Below the pieces are notes generated by a model. It did not search any database. It worked only from the letters and a program-made list of their open reading frames with translations, and was not told where the DNA came from. Below are positions 43,855-53,810 of a stretch of 64,000 nucleotides of DNA, piece after piece. The translations under genes were made by a program, and so were the position numbers. Each line of letters starts with the position of its first letter. The stretch's first letter is position 1. The DNA is from Phymatolithon calcareum (Eukaryota; Rhodophyta; Florideophyceae; Hapalidiales): the NCBI GenBank assembly GCA_977006965.1, contig OZ345358.1:2666001-2730000 (forward strand). Reading direction: 5' to 3'.

Positions 43855-44997
43855 ATGCAGCATCTGCGCGGTCTGCTGCGCGCCGCGACCTTGTTCATCG
43901 CGGCGGCGGCGGCGCTGTCCACCACGTCGCACAGCACATCCTGTTCATCCGTCTGCGGGCCGCACGGCACGTGCGTGAGCGGGACGTGCATCTGCGCGAG
44001 CAATTTCACGGGACGTTTTTGCACGAAATATGTGCAAAACGTCCCGAAAAACGCGTTCCCCGCCCCGCGTTCAGGCGCCTTCTTCGCGGTCCCGATCCAG
44101 AGCGCCGGCGGCGTGGCGGCCGAACTGCTCGTGCTGGACGCGCGCGGCGGCGGCACACAGCCGGTGTTATTCGCGCATGCGGTAGCGCCAAACGGATCGG
44201 CGCCGACACTGCCCGGTGCGCCGCCGTTTGGCGAGCTCTTTCGTGCTGTGTGGGCGTTTGATCGCGGGTCGTTTCTCACGCGCGCACCGAGACAGGTTGT
44301 TATGCTTCGCGCGGCGCGGAAGGGGGGAATGCTGTATGCGGCGGTGTATGCGGCTAGTGTTAACCATTCGTGGTGGCCGACGCGCGCGCAGCCGGTGCCG
44401 AACGCGCGTGTGAGATTGAGGGTTATTGAGTGCGGGAAGAAGAGGAGATGTCGACCGAGTGTGTCGAGACCGGGGTCGTGGACGGGGAGTGTGGCCGTGT
44501 TGGCGTTGCCGGTTGTGTTGGGGACCATGGCGTTGCTGACGATTGCGATGTGCGGACGGGCTTGGGGACGCGTGTTGAGGAGGGCGGGACGCGGTCAGAT
44601 TCAGATGCAGCATGCGGTGAGTGTGAGGGATAGACTTGCGCCTGCGGAGACGGATGCTATGTTTCCGAGGTTTGTGTTTGAGAAGACGCATGCTGTCGCG
44701 CTTGGTGCGGCGGGCGAACCGAGTTGTGCGGTCTGTCTTTGTGGGTATGAAGAGGGGGAAATGTTGAGGAGGTTGAGATGTGGGCATAGTTATCACATGG
44801 CATGTCTTGATGAATGGTTGGAGACTAATGCTTCGTGTCCGAGATGCAGAAAACCGGCGCGCATTCGCATTGTGGTTGGGTCGAGATTGCTGGCGCTGCG
44901 TGTGGGATTGGCGAGGTTTCTCAGGGGTCGTCATTCGGATGAGCGTATTTTGGGGGATGGGATGAATCCGACTACGGGAACGGGACCGATGGTTTAG
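43855..44997 (+). CDS. membrane-anchored RING-H2 E3 ubiquitin ligase with EGF-like ectodomain
   Basis: The 380-residue protein begins at ATG 43855 with a signal peptide (LLRAATLFIAAAAALS). Residues 30-56 form an EGF-like unit (C-SSV-C-GPHGT-C-VSGT-C-I-C-x8-C). An unrecognised ectodomain follows, then a TM helix at about 211-234. The cytosolic C-terminus carries a RING-H2 finger at 291-331 with order C-x2-C, C-x-H, H-x2-C, C-x2-C. RING-H2 proteins recruit E2 enzymes and ubiquitinate targets, here at a membrane. The layout recalls PA-TM-RING and ATL-type ligases, but the EGF-like N-terminus is unusual. Codons are GC-rich compared with neighbours. A hairpin lies within the EGF coding region (44009-44046). 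Confidence 0.8.
   Translation: MQHLRGLLRAATLFIAAAAALSTTSHSTSCSSVCGPHGTCVSGTCICASNFTGRFCTKYVQNVPKNAFPAPRSGAFFAVPIQSAGGVAAELLVLDARGGGTQPVLFAHAVAPNGSAPTLPGAPPFGELFRAVWAFDRGSFLTRAPRQVVMLRAARKGGMLYAAVYAASVNHSWWPTRAQPVPNARVRLRVIECGKKRRCRPSVSRPGSWTGSVAVLALPVVLGTMALLTIAMCGRAWGRVLRRAGRGQIQMQHAVSVRDRLAPAETDAMFPRFVFEKTHAVALGAAGEPSCAVCLCGYEEGEMLRRLRCGHSYHMACLDEWLETNASCPRCRKPARIRIVVGSRLLALRVGLARFLRGRHSDERILGDGMNPTTGTGPMV
44009..44046. repeat. hairpin inside the RING gene coding sequence
   Basis: CGGGACGTTTTTGCAC and GTGCAAAACGTCCCG pair with a 1-nt bulge around GAAATAT. It encodes part of the EGF-like domain end (GRFCTKYVQNVP). Confidence 0.8.
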
Positions 44998-45811
44998 TTT
45001 AGTTGTGGCAGATGTGATGTGAAAAGAACTCGGACGGGCGGTGTATTGTATTGGAGAAAATTGACAATCTGACTATTTGTGAATGAAGGGAAATGTTCAA
45101 GGGTGGGTGGGTGGTTTATTGGTTTGTGCGTTAACTTGAAGTGTCGTAAAGTTTTATTTTGTTTGTGATTGTGCGTGGACTGGCCATCGAAGGGTACTGT
45201 AGACCAGGTCCTTCTCTTGTGTAAAATGAAACCCGTACCATGCCGTTCGCTTATCCCTAGCGATAGTAGCTGCAAGTTCTCAAAGCGAGCTGTTTGACTT
45301 CCGAGAAGAAATGTTGAGTCTTCTGGTATACCCCGTACGCCCATTGTTACAAACACTGGAATGGCCACTATGCACGTCGGTCGATGCGGTGGGAGTACAG
45401 TAGAGTGGTTCATTCAGTGCAAGAAGTGTGATGGATTCCCTATATTACATTCCTGAATACGGCTGGCTTATTTTAACCTACAGGAACTCTCGCAATAAAC
45501 TTGTCCGTTATTGTCATTAACAACGTGTACCTTGACCTGACCTGTTCTGTACTGAAAAAAAGGGGTGGGTGGGTGTTTACCAGATAAGAATTAATTGTTT
45601 AGTGAAGTTCCACCTCTAAAATAATAATCTCAGAAAAGCTTGGAATGCATTGGACGAACCCTGCTGCTACATTACTGTCCAGAATCTCCAGAATCTCATT
45701 CCAAGTCCAAGGTACGGTACGCCCTCCAAATAAAACGCGGCATAGAGGGGAGAAACGGGCATGGACATCTACAGTACTGCAACTGTGTCCATTTACAAAA
45801 AGCAAAAAACA
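44998..45811. other. 3' intergenic region between convergent RING and PA200 genes
   Basis: No gene seen. GT-rich tracts (GGGTGGGTGGGTGG near 45103 and 45562) and TACTGTA/TACAGTA heptamers (45195, 45398, 45771) are present. Confidence 0.45.
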
Positions 45812-48800
45812 TTATGCGTAATACGACGGCGAAACAAGCAGTTCGGACACAATTTCTAGCTCCTCCTCCGTGAACGCTGCCTTATGTTCTGCCCACTCAT
45901 CGCGATGCGTGCGCATAAAGTCAGCAAACAGAGTTTTCACGCTCGTCGAGATCGGTGGCGGGTCGCTAATGCAGTTAGACAGCGCCACTAAAACCGCCGG
46001 CATCCACTTGGGCACAGTGTACGGATTCGACACCACCAGCGACGAAAGACCGAGCGCCGCTCCGTGCCGCCTGCGGATCACGTCAGGAGCCATTGCTTTG
46101 CGATTCGCGCGACGGAGGCTTCGCGGCGGCTGAGTTTCCGCAATCACCGCCATAAACGTCTCTCGAATTTCAGACACGGCCTCAGGCGGCGCATCCCTAA
46201 TCAGCGGCAGAATCGTTACCCCAGCCGCGTTGCGCACCTCTATCTGCGCATCAGAGATCAAATTCACAACAATCGTGCGCATACGGTGAAGATATTTCGC
46301 GTCGCTTGAGAATAGCGACATGAAAGAAAGTACTTGAACGAACGGAAGCACACCCCCTCGAACTCGCCATCTTGGAGACCTGGTAGCGTCCTCTGCTACA
46401 GATATGACCTTGTCCAAATGTTCGGCATTAAAAGATCCTTGCGCTGCGAGAGACAGGGCGATGCGGGCGTGCGACACGCGAGTTGCATCGCTTTCATCAA
46501 GAGACACGAATAACGACGGAAGCAATTTGACCAAGTACGATTGGAAATTTTTCGTCTGCCCAGTCCAATATATCAGAGAGATCAGTCGCGACAACGTTTC
46601 CCCAAGACGCGACCGTAATTTCTTTGCCACAGTCTCCTTACTGTTTTCATCCTCCTCTTCATCATCCACCATTCGAGAAATGTCATCACTGGACATATTC
46701 ATTCCGCTTTCCACCCGCGACGACTCCAGACGTTCCACAATACTGTCAATGCATTCAACAAATGTTGAGTCACTTTCGTTGAACGTTGCAGAGAGCGCGA
46801 GGCATCTCCCGACCTCTTCACGAACGGCCTTCAATTCATGTGCAAACCCAGCGTTTCCTGTCAGCTCTGCCGTTGTTTCAGCGAAAATGCGCTTGATACG
46901 AGTCTCATTCTGCGGCGTGATATCTGCGACAGCAGAATGCAAGTAGCGCAACCTACGAGCCTGTACTTGAGCGACAGACCCCGTTTCCACAGGGGCGATG
47001 ATTGGCTTCTCCGCCAGCAGCCAGTCGAACACCTTGTCGGCCACCGGAACGCCGAGAGTACCGGCTACCGACGTGGTGACTAGTCGAATGATTGTGCCTC
47101 CATTCACTACACCAAGAGGGCCAGTGAGGGCATCAAGAATCTTAATAACCCAGTCGGTGGCCTTTCCGATCGCTTCGTCCTTATTTTGCAATACATCAAG
47201 AGACACACCACGACAAACACCGGCGACAACTTCTCCAACAATGATGCGAACCTCTTCGTCCTTCACACCGCTAATAATTCCCTTTTTCTCGCCCACAACG
47301 CTATCAATAAGTTCTTGTGTGGGCCCCACGAATGCTTCGAATGCCTTGTCTTTAAACACCTGGAAAAGATTTTCGTATAAACGCACGCGGGACACGCTAA
47401 TGTTATCACGGGAACGAGGGACTCGGGACTTTGGCCAGGCGGCCCCTCCAAAAATAACCCACTGAGAATACCCGTCGTAATGTGACACCATGCCCATCAT
47501 CGATTGATACCCTCCAGGGGCTTTGCTTTGCTGCGTCCGATTTCCGCTGCTCTCCATGTCCTCGTGATCGAGGGCGAGAGTGTGGATCATTTTGCGGATA
47601 AAATCTTTGCCCCCAATCAGCTCATCCAATGCCCGTGTGGCGTCGTTCGGTGTACCCGTCCATGGACGGTCCGGCAGTGCTGATTCCGTGTAAGGCTCTA
47701 ATCTAGCTTCCGCTTTCTTTCCGTGGAGCGCTAGAATGAGCACGATAGCTTTGCACGAAATTTGTCGCAGGGAGACGACATCAGAAATTAGTCCATTGCC
47801 GAAAAAGGTGGCCACTTCAAATGAAGGCGGGCGATCGGCCCGCAGGTTCACATATAGGATAGACGCCACAAGACTCTGGAGCCTCCAATGCGCTTGCTTT
47901 TGCACGCCGTTCTCACTGTTGCCAGCCCCGACATCGGTCTTGCGCAACAAACCTAAGAGAAAGGAGACGAGGTTGTCGTACGTTTCGCACCGTTCACCCC
48001 AGACGGGGACTACAGGCTCTGTGTCGGCAACAGCGGGTAGGGTCAACAAGTCAGGCTCCACAAATCGAATGGGCTTGAAGCCAAATGGTCGTACATAAAG
48101 CAGGAGTTTCCCGTACAAGTGCCCCAGGGCCATAGCGGCATCAGGTCGCTCAGCAACAACAAGGGATTCCATCATGACCCGTATAATCTTGTCATAGAAG
48201 GGCATGATTCGCATCACAACAGGAGCGATCGCATGGCTGCGGAGTACACTTGCAACACCCATCATTTTCTCGTAGGGAATATCAGGTTTCTTCGTTGTTG
48301 ACGAAGCAGACGACTGAGTGGCGTTCGTTTTCACATCTACCATTGCTGTATCTCCAGACGGCGGCACTGGAGGCACGGGAGTACTATCCTTGATGACGGG
48401 TCTCTCCGCGATAGCAGCAGCCTTTGCTGTTTCCGAGAGGACATCGATAAGGTTTACGACAGTCTGATGACGGAAACTGGGGTGCGCGACTCGCAAAGCT
48501 CGCGTAAGGGCACCTCGAGCTTCTGCGCGTACGCGAGGAAAGTCATTGACGGAATACTCTGCTAGCTTACTCACAATCGCATTGAAAAGAGTTACGTTTG
48601 AACTGCCTGGTCGGGCTGCAAAGGCCAGTCGCAGCTGATGATGGCCGGTTATTCGGCGCTTGAAAACAAAAGGCGGCATACCGCGTCCAACGCCACCTAC
48701 AGCGTCATGCGGGCGTTTCGACGCAATCACAGGCCTGTAGGCTCGCTTGAACATAGTGAATGCTTCTCCGGCTAGTCTTCCAACTGATGTATGCTTCAAC

Positions 48801-51562
48801 TTCTCCCCGGCAAGCTCAATGGGTTCAAGGGCTCGATAGAGCAATGCACCGTCATCAGGACGCTCCACAAGCACTGTTGCGAGGATCTGCGAAACAAGCC
48901 CGTAGATACGCTCCCATAGATCGACGGCCTGACGGCGGAACTCTTCGTTGATTTCCCCTCCTAAACCGGCGCGGACAGGGCGCTTTAACAAGAGCAATGC
49001 CTCACACTTTGTCATTTGGATGTCCTGGTCGGTTGCCACCACATTGTCGAAACGCTTCAACTCGCCGAAATGGTCAGGAGTGACACCACCGAACAGCCAG
49101 CGGGCACCGCGTTGTACGGCATGCAAGAGACGTAAAGCGCGAAAAATGACATCGCGATTCAGAATTATTTTGGGAGACTCGGCATTTTGTACATCTCCGT
49201 AGACCATGCTTTCTGCGAGCGCAAAAAACGTACCAACAAGGTCCAGGGCGGTCTTCCAATCCACAGTTCTGGGAACCTGCCACTTGACGTCCTGTTCCTG
49301 ATCACCATCATCATTAAGTCCAGGCTTCGCATCCCCAGGTGCGTACGAGACTCGGATTGCAGTGAGACCCTCCAGCATTCCCCGAAGCAGACGACCGCCT
49401 GCTTTGTAAATCGGACGCCCCTGTCTCTCCATGGCCAGACGAACGACTGTTGATAAGCGACCAAGATAGGCCTCCATACCCGGCCCGACGCAGCGACAGG
49501 CCTGCGCGAGCATTCGAATACGCCAAACGAGTTCTTCTTCGGAAAGAGAAGCCAAGACTGGTTGCACATCGCTGTCATCTAGAAGCTGTCCGAGAATAGC
49601 CGATAGGAAAATATCCGGAGCGGGGTTCTTCTCTTCTCCAGCAAGAGCGGCGGCTGAGGCAGACACACGCACAAGTGCTCCATAATGCTTCATTGCGTTC
49701 GTCGTAGCAGAACCGGCGATTTCGCGCGCGATGCGCTTTGCGGCAGCCAGAATAATAGAAGGGGGAAGAGCGGTGAATAGATTTTCCATGGCTGTGGTCA
49801 GCAAGAAACTCGGGACCTGGTTGGACAAACACCGCATGTGCATCCCTCGAGTTTTCTTCGGAGGGGCCTCGAGCGCACCGAAAAGCTGGAAAATGCGATC
49901 GAGCAGAGCTGGAACATAGTCCTCAAGGAAGGAGAAGAGGCCGGGAATAACGTCAGCGTCAAGGAGGTCACGGAACCGGGCGGTCGCACCTGCAATGAAA
50001 TGCATTGTGGCGCGCGTTTTCGACGGATCGTTGGGGTCAATACCCGGGAGTGTGAGTTGGAGGGCCTGTGGAAGTGACTGAGCACCGTCGGGGAAAATGT
50101 CTGCGTCCAGGAAAATTGGTGTGAGCCCAGCGAGCACTTTGAGGGCAGTGGACGTGCGGTGCGGGCTTACGATGTAAGTCAAACCTTCCTCAGCGACTGC
50201 GAGGAGCGGGGCGACGACAAGGTGTGGGGAGAGAACGGCGAGATCTCGCGCGGCACTCGCAGCTTGGTCAGACATGTGCCTGCTTTTCGAGTACAGTCCC
50301 AGCTTGATGAGCGGGAGGAGCAAGTTGACCAGACCATCGACGTACTGATCGTCCAAACGATGTTCCAAGGGAGCAATGGCGTCGGTGAGAGAGTCGGAGA
50401 GGACACGATCGGTCACACCGGCCTTGGTCGCGGCACGCTCCGCAGACACGCGCAGCACGAGAGTCCGAGTGAGGTCCTTGATGAAATTGCCGATTGTCGA
50501 GGACCAACGGCCGGAGTTGCTCGGATGGCAGTAGTTCTCCATGAGCACAATTATGCGATCCAGATAGGTGCGCACAGTGGGCTGCAATGGCGAAAGGGCG
50601 TAGACGGAGAAGAGGGCGACGGAATCCACGAGATCGGCATTCGCCAAGAAGTAGCAATGTCGTGGGCAGTAGCGCTTAAGAGGGGAATGCGGGGCGGCAG
50701 AGCCAAGTGGGAGGCCAAGATTGAGGGTGAGATGCTTGAATAAAAGAGGAATGCACTGGTCCCAAGATACTACATTCGGCTGATGTTTTGCCACACGAAC
50801 GAACATGGCCGCCCACAGAGAGTCCCAGTACGGGGAGCCCTCCAGGGATTCGAAGAGATTCATTGCCTCCTTCGTCCAACCGGTCCACTGCTCTCCCCTG
50901 GTGGGCATAATGTACGACATAAGCATGAAGGCGAGATAGCCATTGTCCGGATCATTTTCGACATCTCGTATCTTGGCGGCGAATGCATCCCAAATAACCT
51001 CAGCAGTATCTTCCTTGGGCAAAAAGAAGACAAGCTTGCCGAACAAGTAAACCAAATTCTTGCAATGGCTCTCGCGCATCTCACGTCCAGTAAACGGCGC
51101 TCCATGCATGCATTCAACATGCTCCCGCATGATTGCATCCGCGACCGCTCTCCAAGGAATACCTCCAGGAATCTCACATTCCCTCTTCGACATGAGCCTA
51201 ATAGTCGCTCGCATAAGCTTAGACCTGAGTCCCATATCAAGCGACTCACTTAATACTCCTCGAAGTAGCGCCCGTGCAAGCAGCGAATAATCTTCGGGGC
51301 GGAGCGGATATTTAAGATCCACTGCCTTATGTACACCCTTTTCCAGAGCCGAAAGCGAGCGCTCTTCTGGGAGCTCGTAGAGCTCCCCGACAGCACTGGC
51401 AGCGTCATCAGAAGACGCCCAATCGCACTTCGCTAGAGTGATAAGGGCATGACGAAACAAGGCGCCCTCGGCAGGGATATGGTCACGATACACATCCGGA
51501 AGCGCCAAATTGTAGCGGTGAGTAATTGACTCGGCGGTTTCGTCGGCCGTTGCGCCGGCCAT
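45812..51562 (-). CDS. PSME4: proteasome activator PA200/BLM10
   Basis: The 1916-residue single-exon protein has the length and HEAT-like helical composition of PA200/Blm10, a ring-shaped nuclear activator that caps the 20S proteasome and favours degradation of unstructured proteins and acetylated histones. Seen directly: the N-terminal HCKNLVYLFGKLVFFLP region; PSNSGRWSSTIGNFIKDLTR; the mid-domain GIDPNDPSKTRATMHFIAG; and the C-terminal end SPSYYA, a hydrophobic-Tyr-X tail that docks into alpha-subunit pockets. ATG 51562 (MAGATADET) is chosen because the 38 codons upstream begin with TTG and are not family-like. The gene diverges from RFC1 across a 2.45-kb palindrome-rich gap and converges with the RING gene. 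Confidence 0.92.
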   Translation of the reverse strand: MAGATADETAESITHRYNLALPDVYRDHIPAEGALFRHALITLAKCDWASSDDAASAVGELYELPEERSLSALEKGVHKAVDLKYPLRPEDYSLLARALLRGVLSESLDMGLRSKLMRATIRLMSKRECEIPGGIPWRAVADAIMREHVECMHGAPFTGREMRESHCKNLVYLFGKLVFFLPKEDTAEVIWDAFAAKIRDVENDPDNGYLAFMLMSYIMPTRGEQWTGWTKEAMNLFESLEGSPYWDSLWAAMFVRVAKHQPNVVSWDQCIPLLFKHLTLNLGLPLGSAAPHSPLKRYCPRHCYFLANADLVDSVALFSVYALSPLQPTVRTYLDRIIVLMENYCHPSNSGRWSSTIGNFIKDLTRTLVLRVSAERAATKAGVTDRVLSDSLTDAIAPLEHRLDDQYVDGLVNLLLPLIKLGLYSKSRHMSDQAASAARDLAVLSPHLVVAPLLAVAEEGLTYIVSPHRTSTALKVLAGLTPIFLDADIFPDGAQSLPQALQLTLPGIDPNDPSKTRATMHFIAGATARFRDLLDADVIPGLFSFLEDYVPALLDRIFQLFGALEAPPKKTRGMHMRCLSNQVPSFLLTTAMENLFTALPPSIILAAAKRIAREIAGSATTNAMKHYGALVRVSASAAALAGEEKNPAPDIFLSAILGQLLDDSDVQPVLASLSEEELVWRIRMLAQACRCVGPGMEAYLGRLSTVVRLAMERQGRPIYKAGGRLLRGMLEGLTAIRVSYAPGDAKPGLNDDGDQEQDVKWQVPRTVDWKTALDLVGTFFALAESMVYGDVQNAESPKIILNRDVIFRALRLLHAVQRGARWLFGGVTPDHFGELKRFDNVVATDQDIQMTKCEALLLLKRPVRAGLGGEINEEFRRQAVDLWERIYGLVSQILATVLVERPDDGALLYRALEPIELAGEKLKHTSVGRLAGEAFTMFKRAYRPVIASKRPHDAVGGVGRGMPPFVFKRRITGHHQLRLAFAARPGSSNVTLFNAIVSKLAEYSVNDFPRVRAEARGALTRALRVAHPSFRHQTVVNLIDVLSETAKAAAIAERPVIKDSTPVPPVPPSGDTAMVDVKTNATQSSASSTTKKPDIPYEKMMGVASVLRSHAIAPVVMRIMPFYDKIIRVMMESLVVAERPDAAMALGHLYGKLLLYVRPFGFKPIRFVEPDLLTLPAVADTEPVVPVWGERCETYDNLVSFLLGLLRKTDVGAGNSENGVQKQAHWRLQSLVASILYVNLRADRPPSFEVATFFGNGLISDVVSLRQISCKAIVLILALHGKKAEARLEPYTESALPDRPWTGTPNDATRALDELIGGKDFIRKMIHTLALDHEDMESSGNRTQQSKAPGGYQSMMGMVSHYDGYSQWVIFGGAAWPKSRVPRSRDNISVSRVRLYENLFQVFKDKAFEAFVGPTQELIDSVVGEKKGIISGVKDEEVRIIVGEVVAGVCRGVSLDVLQNKDEAIGKATDWVIKILDALTGPLGVVNGGTIIRLVTTSVAGTLGVPVADKVFDWLLAEKPIIAPVETGSVAQVQARRLRYLHSAVADITPQNETRIKRIFAETTAELTGNAGFAHELKAVREEVGRCLALSATFNESDSTFVECIDSIVERLESSRVESGMNMSSDDISRMVDDEEEDENSKETVAKKLRSRLGETLSRLISLIYWTGQTKNFQSYLVKLLPSLFVSLDESDATRVSHARIALSLAAQGSFNAEHLDKVISVAEDATRSPRWRVRGGVLPFVQVLSFMSLFSSDAKYLHRMRTIVVNLISDAQIEVRNAAGVTILPLIRDAPPEAVSEIRETFMAVIAETQPPRSLRRANRKAMAPDVIRRRHGAALGLSSLVVSNPYTVPKWMPAVLVALSNCISDPPPISTSVKTLFADFMRTHRDEWAEHKAAFTEEELEIVSELLVSPSYYA

Positions 51563-51973
51563 TGCGCAGATTTGAGAGTCGTGAAATCTGGAGCATCCGC
51601 AGTTCGCCGAACTCAAATCGCAACTTTGGTGCTTTGTGGTACGGGGAACGAGAACAAGTATGGGATGAAGGTGCAATTGCGAGACAGCAGGGCGGAGACT
51701 TCAAATAAAGCGCGAAAGAGGCGACTGTTAGCCACTCTTTCCGAAGAGCAAAACCAACCTTCCAGCACGCAGACCCGTGTGCTTGAGCTGGAGCACTCCA
51801 CGATCCTCGACAACACAACGGGATCGAGGACTGGCCAGGGCGACTTAGCACAAGGCCATCCCATTACAGCCACTAATCACTGCCGCCTACAGCTTCATAC
51901 ACGTCAATATCCATACAATATCAGACACGTGTCCCGCCTAATTTAATAGTGATCAACCCAAAAAATGTCATAC

Positions 51974-52026
51974 ATGCTAATCCCAAATGATAGGTCCATC
52001 GTGGACCCATCATTGCGGATTAGCAT
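51974..52026. repeat. imperfect 53-bp palindrome
   Basis: ATGCTAATCC...GGTCCA pairs with TGGACC...GGATTAGCAT around TCG, with about three mismatches. Confidence 0.8.
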
Positions 52027-52181
52027 ACACCATTTACAGTGCACAGTCATGAACATGGCTGTACTGTATACTGTAAATCGTCGATAGCTGAATCTTTGAA
52101 TTTGGAATATCCATGACTTTCAGAATACTGGACGGTACAAGTACATACAGTATATGTGTATTGTGGCGCAAGCAGTCTTGG

Positions 52182-52257
52182 AGACGTTGCTTTTGCAAAT
52201 TAATTAAAATTCTATAGAATTCTATAGAATTTTAAGTAATTTGCAAAAGCACCGTCT
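52182..52257. repeat. 76-bp palindrome
   Basis: Centred on GAATTC at 52219/52220. Arms AGACG...TGCTTTTGCAAATTA and complement, few mismatches. Confidence 0.9.
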
Positions 52258-52378
52258 ATGTTCTGAAAACATTGTAATGTATTCAGAACACTCGTCGATA
52301 TCTAAAATGTTTTGATTTCTCCAATGCGTATAAATTTATTCAACAAGTGTGTTCGCAAAGAGACGAAAAAACTTCGCT

Positions 52379-52410
52379 ATGCATTGCGAGCATCGCAGCT
52401 CGCAATGCAT
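52379..52410. repeat. hairpin made of the 53-kb palindrome unit
   Basis: ATGCATTGCGAGC, six nucleotides, then GCTCGCAATGCAT. The same block is the core of the repeated unit at 53169-53466. Confidence 0.9.
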
Positions 52411-52429
52411 GGCGATTTAAATTTATCAC

Positions 52430-53141
52430 ACCCGTCGCCTAAGAGTGGGCCCGTGATTTGCACGTCGGAAAAAGTCATCTACTGTATGCTAAATCGAATT
52501 CCGAATTAAATGATTTTTTTTATCAATCGAAAGGGAACATTTTATTAGACATAGATCCAGAAAAGCAGGGCCTGCGCTGTTTTCGTTTTCGTCCCACAAG
52601 CCTCTAAAAAAAGGCGTGCATCACTTTTTCGTGGTGCTCCGGAAAAATGGCAAATAACTTGAAGTAGTCATTTTGCCAGGAATATTGCTCGAATATCATG
52701 TATCATACGCAACGAGTACGAGAGTAGAAATGAAATGTGGAAACTAAACGGAGATTGGAGGGTTCCCTCTTCGATAGTGGAAGGTGCCCACCACTTTGTG
52801 CACAATTCCCCATCACCAGCAAAATATGCCTATGCACTGCGCTTTGAGAAAGGCATACAGCATTCGATACTACACAGTTCCGTAAATATGTGTCATAATG
52901 GCATTTATGGGTTTTTCGTACCCTCAAGTTATTTGTCTTTCCCGCGAAAGCCAGGTTTTCATCGCTCTCCTGAGTTCCAAGGATTGTCTTAGGCGGAAAA
53001 ATAACGCCTCACTGTTACCAAGCTCGACCTCCGCTTTCCAAAGAACCAAAGAAAATTGTGATCGGTTAATATTTTACAAAATTCGTGCCTTTCGGAACCC
53101 TTTGAAAGATACTTTTTCCGGCCCACTCTTAGGCGACGGGT
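52430..53141. mobile_element. 712-bp element with perfect 22-bp TIRs
   Basis: 52430-52451 (starts ACCCGTCGCCTAAGAG) is the exact complement of 53120-53141. CGGAAAAAGT recurs just inside both ends. The element separates a unit copy at 52379-52420 from the main palindrome cluster. No target-site duplication or transposase is visible, so it is a non-autonomous element of unknown superfamily. Confidence 0.85.
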
Positions 53142-53168
53142 ATGTTATAATATTATAAATTTAGAATA

Positions 53169-53466
53169 ATATATGCGAGCTTCGAAATCTTTGCAGATCG
53201 CAATGCATGGCGAACTATATTTATTTAAAAATATAGTTCGCCATGCATATTATTCTAAATTTATAATATTATAAATTTAGAATAATATATGTGAGCTTTG
53301 AAATCTTTGCAGCTCGCAATGCATGGCGAACTAAATTTATAATAATATTATAAATTTAGTTCGCCATGCATTGCGAGCTGCAAAGATTATGGCGACTAAA
53401 TTTATAATATTATTATAAATTTAGTCGCCATATGCATTGCGAGCTGCAAAGATTTCGAAGCTCACA
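53169..53466. repeat. nested alternating palindrome, about 300 bp
   Basis: A unit of about 55 bp (GAGCTTCGAAATCTTTGCAG, then CTCGCAATGCATGGCGAACT and AAATTTATAATA) occurs complete or partial in alternating orientation. Inner palindromes are 53204-53246, 53247-53289, 53302-53388 (two perfect 42-bp arms, 3-nt spacer AAT) and 53389-53431 (perfect 20-bp arms). Outer arms 53169-53213 and 53424-53466 also pair. Such DNA would form branched cruciforms. Confidence 0.95.
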
Positions 53467-53750
53467 TACAGTATTTAAACTTTTTCATCGCATAGGATGT
53501 GCATACGTATTGGCTATTTGGCCCGAAACCGATCATAATGAGTTTTCAGCACAATTAATTGCGGAAATTGCTACAAACATAAATTTATGTTGTTAACATC
53601 ATATGGCCCCAATTGTCTCTTCACACATGTCCTTTCTGATCAGGGGAGCCAATCCCTTTGGCCAGTTGTCCACATTGTAACATAAAAGATGCATTGATGT
53701 CCTTGATGTACAATATGAGTTGTGGGGGTCGCTTATTATTGCCATCTGCA

Positions 53751-53810
53751 GATGTTGATTTTGTCTGATATATCATGATATATCAGACAAAATCAGACAA
53801 AATCAACATC
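53751..53810. repeat. palindrome with duplicated segment
   Basis: GATTTTGTCTGATATATCA at 53757-53775 pairs perfectly with 53776-53794. AGACAAAATC is then repeated, so the outer arm 53751-53766 pairs with 53795-53810 instead. It lies about 200 bp upstream of RFC1. Confidence 0.95.

Noticed and set aside
43773-44934. Antisense frames of about 250 codons across the RING gene
   Set aside because: The plus strand carries signal peptide, EGF, TM and RING motifs in one frame; the antisense frames have none and follow from GC-rich codons.
46404-50743. Plus-strand frames across the PA200 gene
   Set aside because: Shadows of the long minus-strand coding frame; no motifs.
45812-51676. Longer PA200 start at 51676
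   Set aside because: That codon is TTG, and the extra 38 residues are not family-like; the ATG at 51562 fits.
53169-53466. CRISPR-like array
   Set aside because: Repeats alternate in orientation with no unique spacers of regular length, and the genome is eukaryotic.
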